Shown here in pieces: positions 7,038 through 15,353 of a DNA stretch of 31,572 bases; within the stretch, counting starts at the first letter, position 1; every line of letters starts with the position of its first letter. Made by a program: the position numbers and the translations under genes. The notes beneath the pieces are model-generated. The model did not search any database, was not told the origin of the DNA, and was given only the letters and a program-made list of their open reading frames with translations. Source of the DNA: JBKDZR01 sp047971485 (GTDB taxonomy: Bacteria > Pseudomonadota > Alphaproteobacteria > Rhodobacterales > Rhodobacteraceae); the NCBI GenBank assembly GCA_047971485.1, contig JBKDZR010000153.1, positions 1 through 31,572 on the forward strand, given 5' to 3'.

Positions 7038-7811
7038 TCAGCCCACGGGCTCGGGCCAGGGCAACGGGGCCGCATCGCGCAGAACTGCGGCGACATCCGG
7101 GGTATAGTCATCGCCATCACGTTGATGGCGGGCGCCTTGATGCAGCGTCAAGGGCGGCAGCAGGGCAAATGCCCCCCGCGCTCCCTTGCGCGCCCGCAGC
7201 AGGAACAACTTGGGCGCCCGACCGGCACGGGGCGCCAGCGGCAGGATCCGGATACCCCCCATCCGACCATCCAACGCGGCCAGAAGGTCCGGCAAACGTT
7301 CGATTCGTTCGATCATCGTCAGGTATCCGCCCGGCCGCAGGCGCCGCGTCGCCGCATCGACCCACAGGGCCAGCGGGGCGCCATCGGCGAAGGCCGTCTC
7401 TCGCCCCGAATCAGTGGCGGCACTGCCGCTCTGACGCTGGAAATAAGGCGGGTTGGCGAAAACGTGATCGAAGCTGCGCGCCCTCAGTTCCGCCGGCGGA
7501 TCGGCCAGATCGCCGGTCAAAACCGTCAGCGCAATCCCGTTGTCTGTGGCATTGGCGCGGGCCAGGGCCGCATAACCGGGCTGCACCTCAAGCCCGGTCA
7601 GGGCGATCTCCGGCACCCGGCACCCCAGGCACAGCGCAGCCGTACCCACACCGCAGCCCAGGTCCAGCGCGCTTTGGCCCGGCGCCGCCGGAACCGCCGC
7701 AGCCAGCAGCACCGCATCCACGCCGGCACGGAACCCCACCGCCGGCTGGGCGATGATCAACCGCCCCCCCAGAAAGCGATCGCGGGTTTCGGACGCCCCC
7801 CGATCATCCAT
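7038..7811 (-). CDS. TrmN6-like N6-adenine methyltransferase (tRNA1(Val) methyltransferase family)
   Basis: This 257-residue class I SAM-dependent methyltransferase has motif I LDLGCGVGTAAL at 49-60. The amino-methylating motif NPPY at 120-123 marks N6-adenine or related methylases. The opening RFLGGRLIIAQPAVGFRAGVDA is characteristic of the YfiC/TrmN6 group, which methylates A37 of tRNA1(Val). FADGAPLALWVDAATRRLRPGG and the TMIERIERL strand follow as in that family. I chose the ATG at 7811; its first eight bases overlap the end of the DUF2007 gene, so translation is probably coupled. The substrate is inferred from the family; another RNA or protein target is possible. Confidence 0.85.
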   Translation of the reverse strand: MDDRGASETRDRFLGGRLIIAQPAVGFRAGVDAVLLAAAVPAAPGQSALDLGCGVGTAALCLGCRVPEIALTGLEVQPGYAALARANATDNGIALTVLTGDLADPPAELRARSFDHVFANPPYFQRQSGSAATDSGRETAFADGAPLALWVDAATRRLRPGGYLTMIERIERLPDLLAALDGRMGGIRILPLAPRAGRAPKLFLLRARKGARGAFALLPPLTLHQGARHQRDGDDYTPDVAAVLRDAAPLPWPEPVG

Positions 7812-8019
7812 CCAGATCAATCTCGTGATCGGCCAGGATTTCCCTTGCCCGGGCATGATCCCCGGGGCGCACCATCAGGCGCTGCGGCAGTATGCCCAGC
7901 GATCCTTCCAGCACGCTCATGTGGACGTCCATTGCGAAGCAGTCTATACCCTCTCCCTGAAGAAGGGCGGTCGCAAAGGCAATGAGGGTCGGGTCGTTTG
8001 TGCGCAGAAGCTCTTTCAT
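7804..8019 (-). CDS. DUF2007 putative signal-transducing protein
   Basis: This 71-residue protein begins MKELLRTNDPTLIAFATALL. The pattern (MKELLRTND, then QGEGIDCFAMDVHMS, then RLMVRPGDHARAREILAD) is that of DUF2007, a small alpha/beta domain related to the PII fold and found alone in many Alphaproteobacteria. Its role is not established. The ATG at 8019 starts at the usual family residue but has only a weak ribosome site; an ATG at 8061 would add 14 atypical residues. It overlaps the methyltransferase gene by eight bases and is divergent from the prenyl synthase gene. Confidence 0.8.
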   Translation of the reverse strand: MKELLRTNDPTLIAFATALLQGEGIDCFAMDVHMSVLEGSLGILPQRLMVRPGDHARAREILADHEIDLDG

Positions 8020-8041
8020 CGCCAGACAATTAAAGAAGGTC

Positions 8042-8059
8042 GTCTCGCCTTGTCGAGAC
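8042..8059. promoter_or_regulatory. inverted repeat in the DUF2007 / prenyl synthase divergent region
   Basis: GTCTCG (8042-8047) and CGAGAC (8054-8059) form a perfect 6-bp inverted repeat with a six-base spacer. It sits in the 56-base gap between the two divergent starts, close to the ATG at 8076. It could be an operator or a leader hairpin, or chance. Confidence 0.25.
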
Positions 8060-8075
8060 ATGATACGGAAGCGTG

Positions 8076-9077
8076 ATGAGCCTCGATACCGCCGCAGAGA
8101 AACCCCATGAACGGCTGAGCAACGCGCTGGCCACCGAAATGCAGGCGGTGAACGACCTTATCCGGAAGCGGATGGCATCCGAACACGCGCCGCGCATCCC
8201 CGAGGTCACCGCCCATCTGGTCGAGGCCGGGGGCAAGCGCCTGCGCCCGATGCTGACCCTGGCGGCGGCCCGGATCTGCGGCTACGAGGGCCGCTATCAC
8301 CTGCATCTGGCGGCTGCGGTGGAATTCATCCACACCGCCACCCTGCTGCATGACGATGTGGTCGATGAAAGCGACCGGCGCCGGGGGCAGCCCACGGCCA
8401 ACCTGCTGTGGGATAACAAATCCTCGGTTCTGGTCGGCGATTACCTGTTAGCGCGATCCTTCCAGTTGATGGTCGATACCGGCATGCTGCGGGTACTGAC
8501 AATCCTGTCGAATGCCTCGGCCACCATCGCCGAGGGCGAGGTGCTGCAACTGTCGGCTGCCTCGAACCTGCAAACCGATGAGGCGATCTACCATCAGATC
8601 ATCCGCGGCAAGACGGCAGCGCTGTTTTCGGCGGCAGCCGAGGTGGGCGGGGTGATCGCCGGCGCGCCCGAGGATCAGATCCGCGCGCTCTTTATCTATG
8701 GTGATGCGCTGGGGATGGCCTTTCAGATCGTCGATGACCTGCTGGATTACGGCGGCACCAGCGCCACCATCGGCAAGAATGTCGGCGATGATTTCCGCGA
8801 ACGCAAGCTGACCCTGCCGGTGATCAAGGCCGTGGCCCGCGCCGATGAAACCGAGCGGGCCTTCTGGTCGAAAGTCATCGAAAAGGGGCAGCAGGACGAA
8901 GGCGATCTGGATCACGCCATCGCGTTGTTGTCCCGCCATGGCGCCCTGGACGACACCCGCCGCGATGCGCTGACCTGGGCCGAAACCGCAAAAACCGCCC
9001 TGGGCGCCCTGCCCGCCGGTGATTTCCGCGACATGCTGACCGACCTGGCCGACTACGTGGTCGCCCGCGTCAACTGA
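8076..9077 (+). CDS. ispB: long-chain polyprenyl (octa/decaprenyl) diphosphate synthase
   Basis: This 333-residue trans-prenyltransferase extends farnesyl diphosphate with isopentenyl units to make the ubiquinone side chain. GGKRLRP is at 52-58. The first Asp-rich motif is LHDDVVDESDRRRG with DDxxD at 93-97, and the second is DDLLD at 220-224 inside GMAFQIVDDLLDYGG. The residue five before the first Asp motif is Ala (A88), small as expected for long-chain products. In this lineage that usually means decaprenyl (Q-10); the chain length is inferred. The start is ATG 8076; GTG at 8073 is directly adjacent and also possible. The 3' end overlaps convergent ispE by eight bases. Confidence 0.93.
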   Translation: MSLDTAAEKPHERLSNALATEMQAVNDLIRKRMASEHAPRIPEVTAHLVEAGGKRLRPMLTLAAARICGYEGRYHLHLAAAVEFIHTATLLHDDVVDESDRRRGQPTANLLWDNKSSVLVGDYLLARSFQLMVDTGMLRVLTILSNASATIAEGEVLQLSAASNLQTDEAIYHQIIRGKTAALFSAAAEVGGVIAGAPEDQIRALFIYGDALGMAFQIVDDLLDYGGTSATIGKNVGDDFRERKLTLPVIKAVARADETERAFWSKVIEKGQQDEGDLDHAIALLSRHGALDDTRRDALTWAETAKTALGALPAGDFRDMLTDLADYVVARVN

Positions 9078-9915
9078 GAACCGGCGCCGCCACCACCCAC
9101 CAGCCGGGATGATCGTCCCGCAGGGCTCTGGCGGCAACCGTGGCCATGGCCGGATCGGCGAACAGGCCAAAACAGGTGGCCCCTGATCCCGACATGCGCG
9201 CCAGCTGACAGCCGGGCCGGGCCGAAAGCGCCCCAAGGCAGTCCCCGATTTCAGGGGCAATCTGACGGGCCGGGATTTCCAGATCGTTGCGTTGCCTGGC
9301 CAGCCAGGCACAGAACGTCGCCACATCGCCCCAATCGGGGGGCATTTTCATCGGCAGGGTGTCGCGGCGGGCCAACTGACGAAAGACCTGGGGGGTCGAA
9401 ACCCGCACGCCGGGATTGGCCAGCACCAGCCACAGGGGCGGCAGCCCCGCCAGCCGGGTGATCGCTTCGCCGATCCCCTGCATCCGGGCCGGGCCGGTTT
9501 CCAGACACACAGGAACATCGGCCCCCAGGGCAAGGATCTGTGCCGGATCCGGCAAATCCCGCCCCGTCCGTTCGGCCAGCAGCTTCAAGGCCGCAGCCGC
9601 ATCGGCGGACCCCCCCCCGATCCCGGCCTCGGCCGGCAGATGTTTTTCCAGATACAGGGCGGCAAGCACGGGCGGATCGAACAGGGCGGCGGCACGCAGC
9701 ACCAGATTGTCTGGCCCCACCGGAATGCCCGCCGCCCGAGGGCCACCGATCGTCAGTGCCGGCCCCTCGCCCGGCACACTCCACAGCCAGTCCCCGACAC
9801 CCGCAAAGACCACCAGACTGTCCAGCAAGTGATAGCCGTCATCGCGCCGGCCAGTGACGTGCAGGCTGAGATTGACCTTGGCAGGGGCGAAAACCTTGGG
9901 GCCTGTGGTCATCAT
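9070..9915 (-). CDS. ispE: 4-diphosphocytidyl-2-C-methyl-D-erythritol kinase IspE
   Basis: IspE phosphorylates CDP-methylerythritol in the MEP isoprenoid pathway. It is a GHMP-family kinase of 281 residues. K13 in FAPAKVNLSLHV is the conserved lysine. The phosphate-binding loop is PAEAGIGGGSADAAAAL (94-110), and the catalytic Asp is D133 in LGADVPVCL. The third GHMP motif is SGSGATCFGLF near the C-terminus. Two adjacent ATGs at 9915 and 9912 are equally possible starts; the ribosome site is weak. It lies 70 bases downstream of the TPR gene on the same strand. Its end overlaps the end of the prenyl synthase gene by eight bases in convergent orientation. Confidence 0.95.
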   Translation of the reverse strand: MMTTGPKVFAPAKVNLSLHVTGRRDDGYHLLDSLVVFAGVGDWLWSVPGEGPALTIGGPRAAGIPVGPDNLVLRAAALFDPPVLAALYLEKHLPAEAGIGGGSADAAAALKLLAERTGRDLPDPAQILALGADVPVCLETGPARMQGIGEAITRLAGLPPLWLVLANPGVRVSTPQVFRQLARRDTLPMKMPPDWGDVATFCAWLARQRNDLEIPARQIAPEIGDCLGALSARPGCQLARMSGSGATCFGLFADPAMATVAARALRDDHPGWWVVAAPVLS

Positions 9916-9985
9916 TCACCGTCACACAACACGTTCGGCCCGCTTGAGACGCCTGAAACCGGTCCCTGATTTTCTGCCGGCATAC

Positions 9986-11674
9986 CTAACCGTCGCGGGC
10001 GCCAAGCGGCTGGGCCCCTTCTTCGTCCAGAACCGCATCCAGCCCGATCTCCAGCTTGCGGCGGATACGGGTGGCATCGTCCGCCTCGGGGTCGAAGGAC
10101 AGCGCGCGATGCCACTGAAAGCGCGCCTCCATGCGCCGGCCCACGGCCCAATAGACATCGCCCAGATGGTCGTTGACAACCGGATCCACAGGTTCCAGCG
10201 CCACCGCTTTTTCCATCTGTTCCACCGCCTCGCCATACCGGCCCAGGCGATAGAAAACCCAGCCCAGGGAATCGGTAATGTAGCCATTGCCGGGCCGGGC
10301 CGCGACCGCCTCTTGGATCATTTGCAAGGCCTCATCAAGGGTCTCGCCCATCTCGACCATGCTGTAGCCAAGATAATTCAGCACCTGCGGCTGACCGGGG
10401 TTCAGGTCCAGCGCGAACCGGAAATCGGCCTCGGCCTCGGGCCAGCGATCAGTCCGTTCCCGGGTGATCCCGCGCGAAAACCACAGCATCCAGTGCGGGG
10501 GGCGTGGCTCGGCGATCAACGCGATGGCCGCGTCATAGGCCATCCCGGCCTCGGCGAAGCGTTCCAGCCGGCGCAGGGTATCGGCCAGCGACATCTGCAC
10601 GATCAGCATGTCCGGCTCAGCCCCGGCCAACTGGCGCAGGACCTCGACCGCCTCATCAATGCGGCCGGCATCGTACAGCGCCTCGGCACGGCCCAGTTCC
10701 GCCGTCACGAACCCGTCGCTGTCGGCTGGCACACGGCTATAGGCCTGGATGGCCAGATCGTATTGCCCCATGTCTTCCAGCAGCGACGCGATCAGAAGAT
10801 CCGCATCCAGATGGGTCGGATTCAGATATTGGGCCACCCGCGCATAAAGCAGCGCAAACGTCGCCGGCTGTTCCTGGGACAGAACCCCGGCAACGGAAAA
10901 GAACGTCTCGGCAATGCCTTCCCGCGCGGTAACCGCGATATCATAGGGCACATCCGCCCCGCTTTGCAGCCGTTCACGCAGGGCCATGAAGACCGGTGCC
11001 GGATTGGGCCCAACGCTGTTGTCGATCAGATCGACCGCGGCCGCGTGCTGATCAAGCTGGGCCAGCACCTGGACATGGGCCGTGACATTGCGCCGCGAGA
11101 CCAGCAACACACCGTCGCTGCGCCCGGACAGGATGTCATCGGCGGCCTCGTAATCCCCGACCGAGGCCAGGGCCAGCGCCTTGTGGTACAGTGCGATATT
11201 GTGCACCGGCCGTTCCGTCGCAACCGTGTCAAAGGCGGCCAGCGCCCGTTCCACCTTGCCCTCGCCCATCAGCGCCCAGGCCCGGATCAACCCGTCCAGC
11301 CCGCCGATCACCGTCAGGCCGGCATCGAACTGGGCGCCTATGGCGGCAAAATCATCGCGCGCCGCCAGATCCGCCAGCACCACCAGGCGCGCCACCGCGC
11401 CATCGGCCTCTTCGTTCAGCAGCCGCCGGGCGATGGGCAGCGCGATCTCGAAATTGCCCAAGGCGACATTGGCCCCCAAAGCGCTTTCCATCAGGCTTTG
11501 ATTACCAGGATCCAGCGCCAGCGCCCGGCTGAAATAGTCGGCAGCCTTGGCGAAATTGCCGTCATACGCCGCCTGGCGCGCGGCCAGATAGGCCCCGGAA
11601 TTGTCCGAGGCCCCGGCAGGCGTTACCAGCGCCAGCACCAGGGCCGCTACGGTCAGGGGTCGGCTCAATCTCAC
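9986..11674 (-). CDS. exported tetratricopeptide-repeat protein
   Basis: This 562-residue protein has a signal peptide (about 1-22, MRLSRPLTVAALVLALVTPA, then GA-SDN). The rest is helical repeats in the TPR pattern. Clear TPR units lie near 25-60 (YDGNFAKAADYFSRALALDPGN), 405-445 and 470-540, for example YGEAVEQMEKAVALEPVDPVV and RRMEARFQWHRALSFDPEAD. Such proteins are scaffolds in the periplasm or outer membrane; the partner is unknown. The start is GTG at 11674 with GGAGG five bases before it. A TPR protein next to ETF-QO and ispE is a familiar Rhodobacteraceae arrangement. A strong hairpin separates it from ETF-QO. Confidence 0.88.
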   Translation of the reverse strand: MRLSRPLTVAALVLALVTPAGASDNSGAYLAARQAAYDGNFAKAADYFSRALALDPGNQSLMESALGANVALGNFEIALPIARRLLNEEADGAVARLVVLADLAARDDFAAIGAQFDAGLTVIGGLDGLIRAWALMGEGKVERALAAFDTVATERPVHNIALYHKALALASVGDYEAADDILSGRSDGVLLVSRRNVTAHVQVLAQLDQHAAAVDLIDNSVGPNPAPVFMALRERLQSGADVPYDIAVTAREGIAETFFSVAGVLSQEQPATFALLYARVAQYLNPTHLDADLLIASLLEDMGQYDLAIQAYSRVPADSDGFVTAELGRAEALYDAGRIDEAVEVLRQLAGAEPDMLIVQMSLADTLRRLERFAEAGMAYDAAIALIAEPRPPHWMLWFSRGITRERTDRWPEAEADFRFALDLNPGQPQVLNYLGYSMVEMGETLDEALQMIQEAVAARPGNGYITDSLGWVFYRLGRYGEAVEQMEKAVALEPVDPVVNDHLGDVYWAVGRRMEARFQWHRALSFDPEADDATRIRRKLEIGLDAVLDEEGAQPLGARDG

Positions 11675-11736
11675 GGTATCCTCCGGTCCATCGCCGGAAA
11701 CCTAGACCTGACGCCGGGGCTTGGCAATTGCCCTTC

Positions 11737-11772
11737 GGGGGGCTGCGGCCGTGTTCCACGCCGCAGCCCCCC
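11737..11772 (-). terminator. strong hairpin between ETF-QO and the TPR gene
   Basis: A perfect 13-bp inverted repeat, GGGGGGCTGCGGC (11737-11749) and GCCGCAGCCCCCC (11760-11772), has a ten-base loop and lies 10 bases beyond the ETF-QO stop. No T run follows on the minus strand. It may terminate, pause, or protect the ETF-QO mRNA 3' end. Confidence 0.65.
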
Positions 11773-11782
11773 GGGATCACCG

Positions 11783-13432
11783 TTACATGTTGGGATAATT
11801 CGGCCCGTCACCCCCCTGCGGGGTGGTCCAGACGATGTTCTGTGCCGGATCCTTGATGTCGCAGGTCTTGCAGTGCACACAGTTCTGAAAGTTGATCACA
11901 AAGCGCGGCGTCCCGTCAGCCTCTTCGAGAAATTCATAGACCCCGGCCGGACAATAACGCTGGGACGGGCCGGCATAGGTCGCCAGATCGACGGTAACCG
12001 GCACATCCGGATCCTTCAGGGTCAGGTGTGCGGGTTGGCTTTCTTCATGGTTGGTCATGGCGAAGCTGACATTGGTCAGCCGGTCGAAGCTGAGTTTGCC
12101 ATCGGGCTTCGGATAGTCGATCGGCTTGTGTTCACTTGCCGGTTCCGTGGCCGCCGCATCGGTTTTGCCATGGCCCAGCGTCCCCAGCAGGGAAAAGCCG
12201 AAGCGGTTGGTCCACATGTCCATCCCGCCCAGCACAAGCGAAGCCGTCAGCCCATATCGCGACCACAGCGGCTTGACGTTGCGCACGGGTTTCAAATCCC
12301 TGGCGATCGGACCCGAACGCAGATCCGCGTCATAGGCGGTCAGCGTGTCTCCAGCCCGGCCCGCCGCGATGGCCGCCGCCGCCGCATCGGCCGCCGCAAT
12401 CCCGGACAGCATCGCATTGTGGTTGCCCTTGATCCGCGGCACATTGACCAACCCGGCCGAACAGCCCAGCAGCGCCCCCCCCGGGAACGCCACCTGGGGG
12501 ATCGACTGCCAGCCGCCTTCGCTGATCGCCCGGGCGCCATAGGCCACACGTTTGCCGCCCTCCAGCAGCTCGGCCACCAGCGGGTGATGCTTGAAGCGCT
12601 GGAATTCCATATAGGGATAAAGATGCGGGTTGGTGTAGTTCAGATGCACCACAAACCCGATGAACACCTGATTGTTTTCAGCGTGATAGATAAAGGACCC
12701 GCCCCCGGCATTGCCCCCCAGCGGCCAGCCCATGGTGTGGATGACCGTGCCTTCGCGGTGCTTGGCCGGGTCAATATCCCAGATCTCTTTCATGCCCAGG
12801 CCGAATTTCTGCGGCTCTTTGCCCGCCGACAGATCGTATTTCTCCATCACCTGCCGGGAAAGCGAGCCGCGCACCCCTTCCGCCAGAAGGACATACTTGC
12901 CCTTCAGAACCATCCCCGGTTCATAGCCCGGGCCCGGGGTGCCATCGGACTGGCGGCCGAACTCGCCGGCGACGACGCCTTCCAACCGGCCGTCTTCCCC
13001 ATAGACCGGGGCGGAACAGGCCATGCCGGGGAAGATCTCGACACCCAGTGCCTCGGCCTGTTCCGCCAACCAACGGCAGACATTCCCCATCGAGACGATG
13101 TAATTGCCGTGGTTGTGCATGAAGGGCGGCATGGCCAGGTTCGGCACCCGGATCTGCCCGGCCGCACCCAACATGTAAAACTTGTCCGAGCTCACCGGCA
13201 CATTTAGCGGCGCGCCCCTTTCCGCCCAGTCCGGGATCAGCGCATCCAGACCCGAGGGATCCAGCACCGCCCCCGACAGGATATGGGCCCCGACCTCGGA
13301 CCCCTTTTCCAGCACGACGACCTGAAGATCCGCATTGATCTGCTTCAGCCGGATCGCCGCCGACAGGCCCGCTGGCCCGGCGCCGACGATCACAACGTCA
13401 TAGTCCATCGTCTCACGTTCAATGGCGGTCAT
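11783..13432 (-). CDS. electron transfer flavoprotein-ubiquinone oxidoreductase (ETF-QO)
   Basis: ETF-QO is a membrane-associated FAD and [4Fe-4S] enzyme that moves electrons from electron transfer flavoprotein, for example during fatty acid and amino acid oxidation, to ubiquinone. The 549 residues match the family. YDVVIVGAGPAGLSAAIRLK (11-30) is the FAD Rossmann motif. The C-terminal cluster ligands are in RYCPAGVYEF and NCVHCKTCDIKDP, four cysteines in the ETF-QO arrangement. The protein ends GGDGPNYPNM, typical of this family. I chose ATG 13432, with AGGAAGGA upstream; the frame stays open to 13507 but that part looks non-coding. It is divergent from greA. Confidence 0.96.
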   Translation of the reverse strand: MTAIERETMDYDVVIVGAGPAGLSAAIRLKQINADLQVVVLEKGSEVGAHILSGAVLDPSGLDALIPDWAERGAPLNVPVSSDKFYMLGAAGQIRVPNLAMPPFMHNHGNYIVSMGNVCRWLAEQAEALGVEIFPGMACSAPVYGEDGRLEGVVAGEFGRQSDGTPGPGYEPGMVLKGKYVLLAEGVRGSLSRQVMEKYDLSAGKEPQKFGLGMKEIWDIDPAKHREGTVIHTMGWPLGGNAGGGSFIYHAENNQVFIGFVVHLNYTNPHLYPYMEFQRFKHHPLVAELLEGGKRVAYGARAISEGGWQSIPQVAFPGGALLGCSAGLVNVPRIKGNHNAMLSGIAAADAAAAAIAAGRAGDTLTAYDADLRSGPIARDLKPVRNVKPLWSRYGLTASLVLGGMDMWTNRFGFSLLGTLGHGKTDAAATEPASEHKPIDYPKPDGKLSFDRLTNVSFAMTNHEESQPAHLTLKDPDVPVTVDLATYAGPSQRYCPAGVYEFLEEADGTPRFVINFQNCVHCKTCDIKDPAQNIVWTTPQGGDGPNYPNM

Positions 13433-13512
13433 CTGCTCGGTCCTTCCTGGTCTGCGGATGCCGATCCGCGCACTCGGTCCCCTCCGGTTAACGGAGACCC
13501 GGGCCACAGGTC

Positions 13513-13550
13513 AACGCAAACACCGCATCATAACGCAAACACCGCATCAT
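13513..13550. repeat. perfect tandem duplication of a 19-bp unit
   Basis: AACGCAAACACCGCATCAT occurs twice in direct succession (13513-13531 and 13532-13550) in the 269-base gap between divergent ETF-QO and greA. It may be a recent slippage duplication or a pair of regulator sites for either promoter. Confidence 0.9.
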
Positions 13551-13701
13551 AATGTTGCGCAAAGCTGGCAACCTCCTGCCGGAGGCGGCGAAACCTGCTT
13601 GCATTGCCGGGTGCGATTTGCTGTTGTCTGGTTTCGTATGCGGCACCACAGCGGGTCCGGCCCGGCTGCGCATGGCCGCAGGGAGATCACGGTAGGATTT
13701 C

Positions 13702-14172
13702 ATGGAAAAGATTCCTTTGACCCGGCAGGGCTATCTTGCCCTGGAGGCTGAGTTGAAACACCTCAAGTCGTCGGAACGTCCCGCGGTCATTGCCGCGATC
13801 GCCGAGGCGCGGGAACATGGCGACTTGTCCGAAAACGCCGAATACCACGCCGCCCGCGAAAAACAGAGCTTCATCGAGGGCCGGATCAAGGAATTGGAAG
13901 GTATCATCGGCCTCGCCGATGTGATCGACACCTCGAAACTGTCGGGCAGCGTGAAATTCGGGGCGACGGTCACCCTGATCGACGAGGATACCGACGAAAC
14001 GCGCACCTATCAGATTGTCGGCGAACCTGAGGCCGATATCGCACGCGGCAAGCTGAACATCCGCTCGCCCCTGGCCCGGGCCCTGATCGGCAAGGAGGAA
14101 GGGGACAGCGTCGAGGTCCGCACCCCCGGCGGCGAGAAGGGCTACGAGATCACCAAGATCGTCTACAGCTGA
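13702..14172 (+). CDS. greA: transcription elongation factor GreA
   Basis: GreA binds the secondary channel of RNA polymerase and stimulates cleavage of backtracked transcripts. The 156-residue length is exact for GreA. The N-terminal coiled coil contains the tip motif GDLSENAEYHAA with the acidic catalytic residues D41 and E44. The C-terminal FKBP-like domain includes SPLARALIGKEEGDSVEV and ends GGEKGYEITKI. The ribosome site is weak (AGGATTTC). It is divergent from ETF-QO, and the next membrane protein gene begins 10 bases after its stop, so the two are probably one operon. Confidence 0.98.
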   Translation: MEKIPLTRQGYLALEAELKHLKSSERPAVIAAIAEAREHGDLSENAEYHAAREKQSFIEGRIKELEGIIGLADVIDTSKLSGSVKFGATVTLIDEDTDETRTYQIVGEPEADIARGKLNIRSPLARALIGKEEGDSVEVRTPGGEKGYEITKIVYS

Positions 14173-14182
14173 GGGATCGGAC

Positions 14183-15106
14183 GTGAACCGGCCCCATCCC
14201 CGAACCGGACCGGCAAGGTCCCGGTCGGTGTCCCGCGACCGGGATTGGACGGTGATGGCGGTCGGCGCGGTGACGGCACTGTCCTGGGCCGTGCTGTTCC
14301 TGATCTTCGCACCCGCCTGGTCAGGCGTGGGCATCCTGGGCAATCTGCTGATGCTGCTGCTGCCACTGGCCGGGATCGGCGGGGCTGTCTTGATCGTGCT
14401 GACATTGCTGCAGTTGCAGCAAGAGGCCGCACAGCTCCGGCGGGATCTTGACCGGCCCCGCACCGAAGGGACCGGCCCTCCCCCGCCCCCCGTTCCACCG
14501 ACCGAACCCATGCGCACCATGCCCTCCCCCGGACCTGAGCGGGCCGCCCCCCGGCCCGTTCCAGCGCCGCCTGCCCCGACCACGGCCCAGCAACCACAGT
14601 TGCCCCTGGACAAGGCCCCGGTTCCCCCGCTGAGCCTGGTCGATCTGGTCCGGGCCCTTCACTTTCCCGAAACCCAGGACGATGCCGAAGGGTTCCGGTC
14701 GCTGAAACGGGCCTTGCGGGATCACAAGTCCGCCCAGGTTGTACGCGCCGCCCAGGACATGCTGACACTGCTGTCCCAGGACGGGGTCTATATGGACGAC
14801 CTGGCCCATGAGCGCCCCGAACCAACACTCTGGCGCCGTTTTGCACGGGGCGAACGCGGGGCGGCCGTCGCCCGGGTCGGAACGGTGACCGATGACCGCG
14901 CCCTTGCGCTGTGCGCCGATCGGATGCGGGACAATACGGTGTTCCGGGACGCCGCCCATCATTTCCTGCGCCGCTTCGACCATATGCTGGGCGCGCTTGA
15001 ACCCCAGGCCGACGACCTGGCCCTTGAGGCCCTGGCCGCGACCCGATCGGGCCTGGCCTTCATGCTGGTCGGGCAGGTCGCCGGGATCTTTGGCAAATCC
15101 GCCTGA
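14183..15106 (+). CDS. two-helix membrane protein of unknown function, downstream of greA
   Basis: This 307-residue protein starts at GTG 14183 with GAGGG just upstream, 10 bases after greA. Two hydrophobic helices at about 24-45 and 50-76 form a membrane hairpin. A Pro-rich linker follows (about 93-145, with runs such as GPPPPPVPPTEP), then a helical soluble C-terminal domain (about 148-307) with patterns such as ALCADRMRDNTVFRDAAHHFLRR split over two helices. I recognise it only as a conserved-looking Rhodobacteraceae protein of unknown function. With the termini cytoplasmic, the C-terminal domain would be cytoplasmic. No catalytic motif is seen. Linkage to greA suggests co-expression, not necessarily shared function. 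Confidence 0.75.
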   Translation: MNRPHPRTGPARSRSVSRDRDWTVMAVGAVTALSWAVLFLIFAPAWSGVGILGNLLMLLLPLAGIGGAVLIVLTLLQLQQEAAQLRRDLDRPRTEGTGPPPPPVPPTEPMRTMPSPGPERAAPRPVPAPPAPTTAQQPQLPLDKAPVPPLSLVDLVRALHFPETQDDAEGFRSLKRALRDHKSAQVVRAAQDMLTLLSQDGVYMDDLAHERPEPTLWRRFARGERGAAVARVGTVTDDRALALCADRMRDNTVFRDAAHHFLRRFDHMLGALEPQADDLALEALAATRSGLAFMLVGQVAGIFGKSA

Positions 15107-15353
15107 GACCAATGCCACGGGACAGGCAGAAAACCGGCCAGTTCCGCTTGTCCGCCGGCGTCATATCGTTAGGGTTCCGGACAACACATATGGGCGAAGG
15201 ACCCGGTGACATGACAAAAGCCCCCCACCCCATGCCCCCGATGCAGATCCGCCGGGTAGGGCCCGCGCGTTTACCCATTCTTGGGATCCCCGCTGCTAAG
15301 ATGTCCCCGGCCCGCCCCAGGATCGCCGGGCCCGGCAGTGCGGAGGCCTTGTG

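Noticed and set aside
9854..13207. An 1117-codon open frame on the plus strand opposite the TPR and ETF-QO genes
   Set aside because: It is antisense to two genes with clear families. Its product is rich in Gly, Arg, His and Gln, with no recognisable domain, as expected when the complementary strand of GC-rich codons is read. Long shadow frames are normal at this GC content.
13513..13550. CRISPR array
   Set aside because: Only two copies, directly abutting without spacers, and no cas genes.
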